14,295 nt of DNA from CAYYNQ01 sp964473105. GTDB lineage: Bacteria; Sumerlaeota; Sumerlaeia; MVZB01. The stretch lies in assembly GCA_964473105.1 (NCBI GenBank), contig CAYYNQ010000030.1:1-14295 (forward strand). Reading direction: 5' to 3'. The notes under the pieces were generated by a model. It was not told the DNA's origin. It ran no database searches and saw nothing but the letters and a program-made list of their open reading frames with translations. The position numbers were made by a program, and so were the translations under genes. Positions 13,019 through 14,295 of the stretch are shown here, piece after piece. The stretch's first letter is position 1. Each line of letters opens with the position of its first letter.

Positions 13019-14295
13019 TTAGTAGATGATCGGCGGGCTGTATTCCTCGCCATCCTCTATGCAGAAAACAACATCAGGACTCCCGACGATAGTGAAACTG
13101 CCTGGCCCTCCATTGCAGTGGTAAAATTCACCTCCACCCGCCCAGCCGCCAGATCCAAAAGAATCCTCGCCTGCAGTACAATGGTTGAAGGTGCCGCTTG
13201 CCGAGCTGTCGTATGTTATTTTATCTGATGCTTGCCTCGGCGGGGGTCCCTGCCCGCCATTGGCGGCGCCGAAGGAGTACTCCCCGGCGACACAGTAGTT
13301 GAATACGCCGCTTGCATCTCCATCAGCACCAAACGAGAATTCACCTCCAACACAACTGTTGAATGTGCCGCTCGCCTCACCGTTTGAGCCGAATGATCCG
13401 TCCCCACCGGTACACTCGGTAAAGATCCCGCTCGCCTCACCACCATGCCCGAAAGACTCCGAGTCAGCAATACAGTTAATAAAAGTGCCGCTTGCGATAC
13501 CCACCGGATCCACGGGAGCCTTCAATTGATGAATTATTTCCTCTTCCTCTTCCTCAGCATAACCGAAGGACTGATCTCCTCCGGAACAGTTTCTAAATAA
13601 TCCACTTGCCTCCCCCATATAACCGAAGGATAAACCATATGCGGAGCAATTTTCGAATGTGCCGCTCGCCTCACCCTCCGCCCCAAAGCTGTAGGCAAAT
13701 GCAGAACAAGATTTGAATGTGCCACTTGCCTCACCCTTGAATCCAAAGGTGTATAATACAAAATAGCTTGTGTTGCAATCCTCGTAGAGACCCGAGTATT
13801 CGATCCCCACACGCATCGACACTGCTGAATGAGGCGCTCCGAAACCAATAAAGGGGCTCCCGAATCGGCAATTTCGAATGATGGTGGCTGGAAGATTCGT
13901 GTCCGGGAAGTATGCCGCGGGGTCCTGATCACTCAGGTTATCGAAGTCAGGATCATAATCCGAGGCAACAATGTCGATGTAGAGGTTCTCGATGGTCACG
14001 TTGTCCGCCGTCTGGCGTATTACACCCGTACCCGCACCATTCGCCGACCCGAATATATGCTGGTTTGTGTTCAATGTGGTCATGCCAATCATATCCACAT
14101 ATTCCGTGTTCATCTCCAGTTGGTTTGTTCCCAAATCATACTTTCCCGGTGGGACAATAACGGCCGCCCTGTTTTGATAACTTATGGGATCACCATGCGG
14201 AGTCAGGGCCGTGGCCGCAACATATGCGGCAATCAGGTTCACCCCGTTGGTCACGGCATGGTCGGTTGTCTCCACGACCACGTAGGCCGAGGCCG
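13019..14295 (-). CDS. Cysteine-ladder tandem-repeat protein, probable right-handed beta-helix (N-terminus off right edge)
   Basis: The frame is open to the window edge, so the protein's N-terminus, including any signal peptide, lies outside. Residues are numbered from the GTG at 14281, which is unlikely to be the true start. Residues 1-70 (GVNLIAAYVAA..., VIVPPGKYDL) look like the first coils of a pectin-lyase-type beta-helix. Between 85 and 175 are irregular coils with TADNVTIENL and TIIRNCRF. From 178 to 394 there are nine tandem units of the form SFG-xxGEASGTF-xxC-xxGxx, 20 residues each, with one Cys per unit in register. Units 4 and 8 are each 38 residues. The protein ends SPPIIY, with no sorting signal or anchor that I recognise. 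Function is unknown. Such proteins are usually extracellular, as adhesins or glycan-active helices. It does not share a transcription unit with the desaturase in any obvious way (215 nt between them). Confidence 0.85.
   Translation of the reverse strand, partial: ASAYVVVETTDHAVTNGVNLIAAYVAATALTPHGDPISYQNRAAVIVPPGKYDLGTNQLEMNTEYVDMIGMTTLNTNQHIFGSANGAGTGVIRQTADNVTIENLYIDIVASDYDPDFDNLSDQDPAAYFPDTNLPATIIRNCRFGSPFIGFGAPHSAVSMRVGIEYSGLYEDCNTSYFVLYTFGFKGEASGTFKSCSAFAYSFGAEGEASGTFENCSAYGLSFGYMGEASGLFRNCSGGDQSFGYAEEEEEEIIHQLKAPVDPVGIASGTFINCIADSESFGHGGEASGIFTECTGGDGSFGSNGEASGTFNSCVGGEFSFGADGDASGVFNYCVAGEYSFGAANGGQGPPPRQASDKITYDSSASGTFNHCTAGEDSFGSGGWAGGGEFYHCNGGPGSFTIVGSPDVVFCIEDGEEYSPPIIY
13100..13750 (-). 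repeat. Nine tandem 60-nt coding repeats, two enlarged to 114 nt
   Basis: Each unit encodes SFG...ASGTF...C. The DNA core, GGYGAGGCGAGCGGCAC and close variants, recurs at each normal unit. Units 4 (13457-13570) and 8 (13163-13276) each carry 54 extra bases between the SFG and ASGTF parts. Unit 9 is one residue longer than normal. Confidence 0.85.
13538..13555 (-). repeat. (GAGGAA)3 hexanucleotide repeat encoding six Glu
   Basis: Three perfect copies of GAGGAA encode E243-E248, inside the insertion of repeat unit 4. Changes by whole copies would keep the reading frame. Confidence 0.7.

Noticed and set aside
13100..13750. 60-nt repeats considered as a CRISPR array
   Set aside because: The whole stretch is one open reading frame with conserved protein repeats, with no constant repeat and unique spacers.
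13216..13932. Long out-of-frame ORFs (84 and 132 codons) in the repeat gene
   Set aside because: They are shadows: the 60-nt repeat keeps all frames in phase, so stop-free frames arise from repetition alone.

Overview
The window is a bacterial chromosomal segment of moderate GC content with short intergenic gaps and mostly ordinary housekeeping genes. Its likely source is a Gram-negative-type bacterium. The evidence is a GspF/PilC-type secretion or pilus platform remnant, a lipoprotein-like SpoIID/LytB enzyme, secreted proteins with Sec-type signal peptides, and a cysteine-ladder repeat protein of the SFG..ASGTF..C kind. I associate that repeat type with the Planctomycetes-Verrucomicrobia-Chlamydiae group, perhaps Kiritimatiellota. 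The phylum is an inference from memory and is weak. No mobile element, CRISPR array or phage gene is visible.

Left part (1-3511). The start of an ABC-transporter ATPase gene points left off the window and has a clear promoter in an AT-rich island at 181-226. Immediately to its right, on the + strand, is a GspF/PilC platform gene that has lost its first third. A promoter at 1244-1272 then leads into sucC and sucD, the two subunits of succinyl-CoA synthetase. These are separated by an unusually wide 102-nt gap that holds a stem-loop.

Middle part (3570-8852, all - strand). Read in the direction of transcription it runs: a SpoIID/LytB peptidoglycan glycosidase, a one-pass membrane TPR protein, riboflavin synthase (ribE), DNA polymerase III delta' (holB) and a DUF2334-type deacetylase-like protein. 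The last three are tightly packed: a 4-nt ATGA overlap between ribE and holB, then almost no gap. They are probably translationally coupled.

Right part (8853-14295). A divergent intergenic region separates the SpoIID gene from two + strand tRNA genes, Gln(CTG) and Glu(CTC), which share one promoter. Beyond them, on the - strand, lie a broken secreted-protein gene with a stop codon inside its signal peptide, an unrecognised 557-residue secreted protein preceded by a possible 16-codon leader ORF, a delta-9-type fatty acid desaturase that starts at TTG, and the C-terminal 425 residues of a repeat protein that continues off the right edge.

Most of the window is ordinary. The most unusual signal is in the repeat protein: units of 20 residues form a higher-order pattern in which every fourth unit carries an insertion of exactly 18 residues at the same point. 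The next most interesting are the signal-peptide nonsense codon in the decayed secreted gene and the leader ORF before its neighbour.
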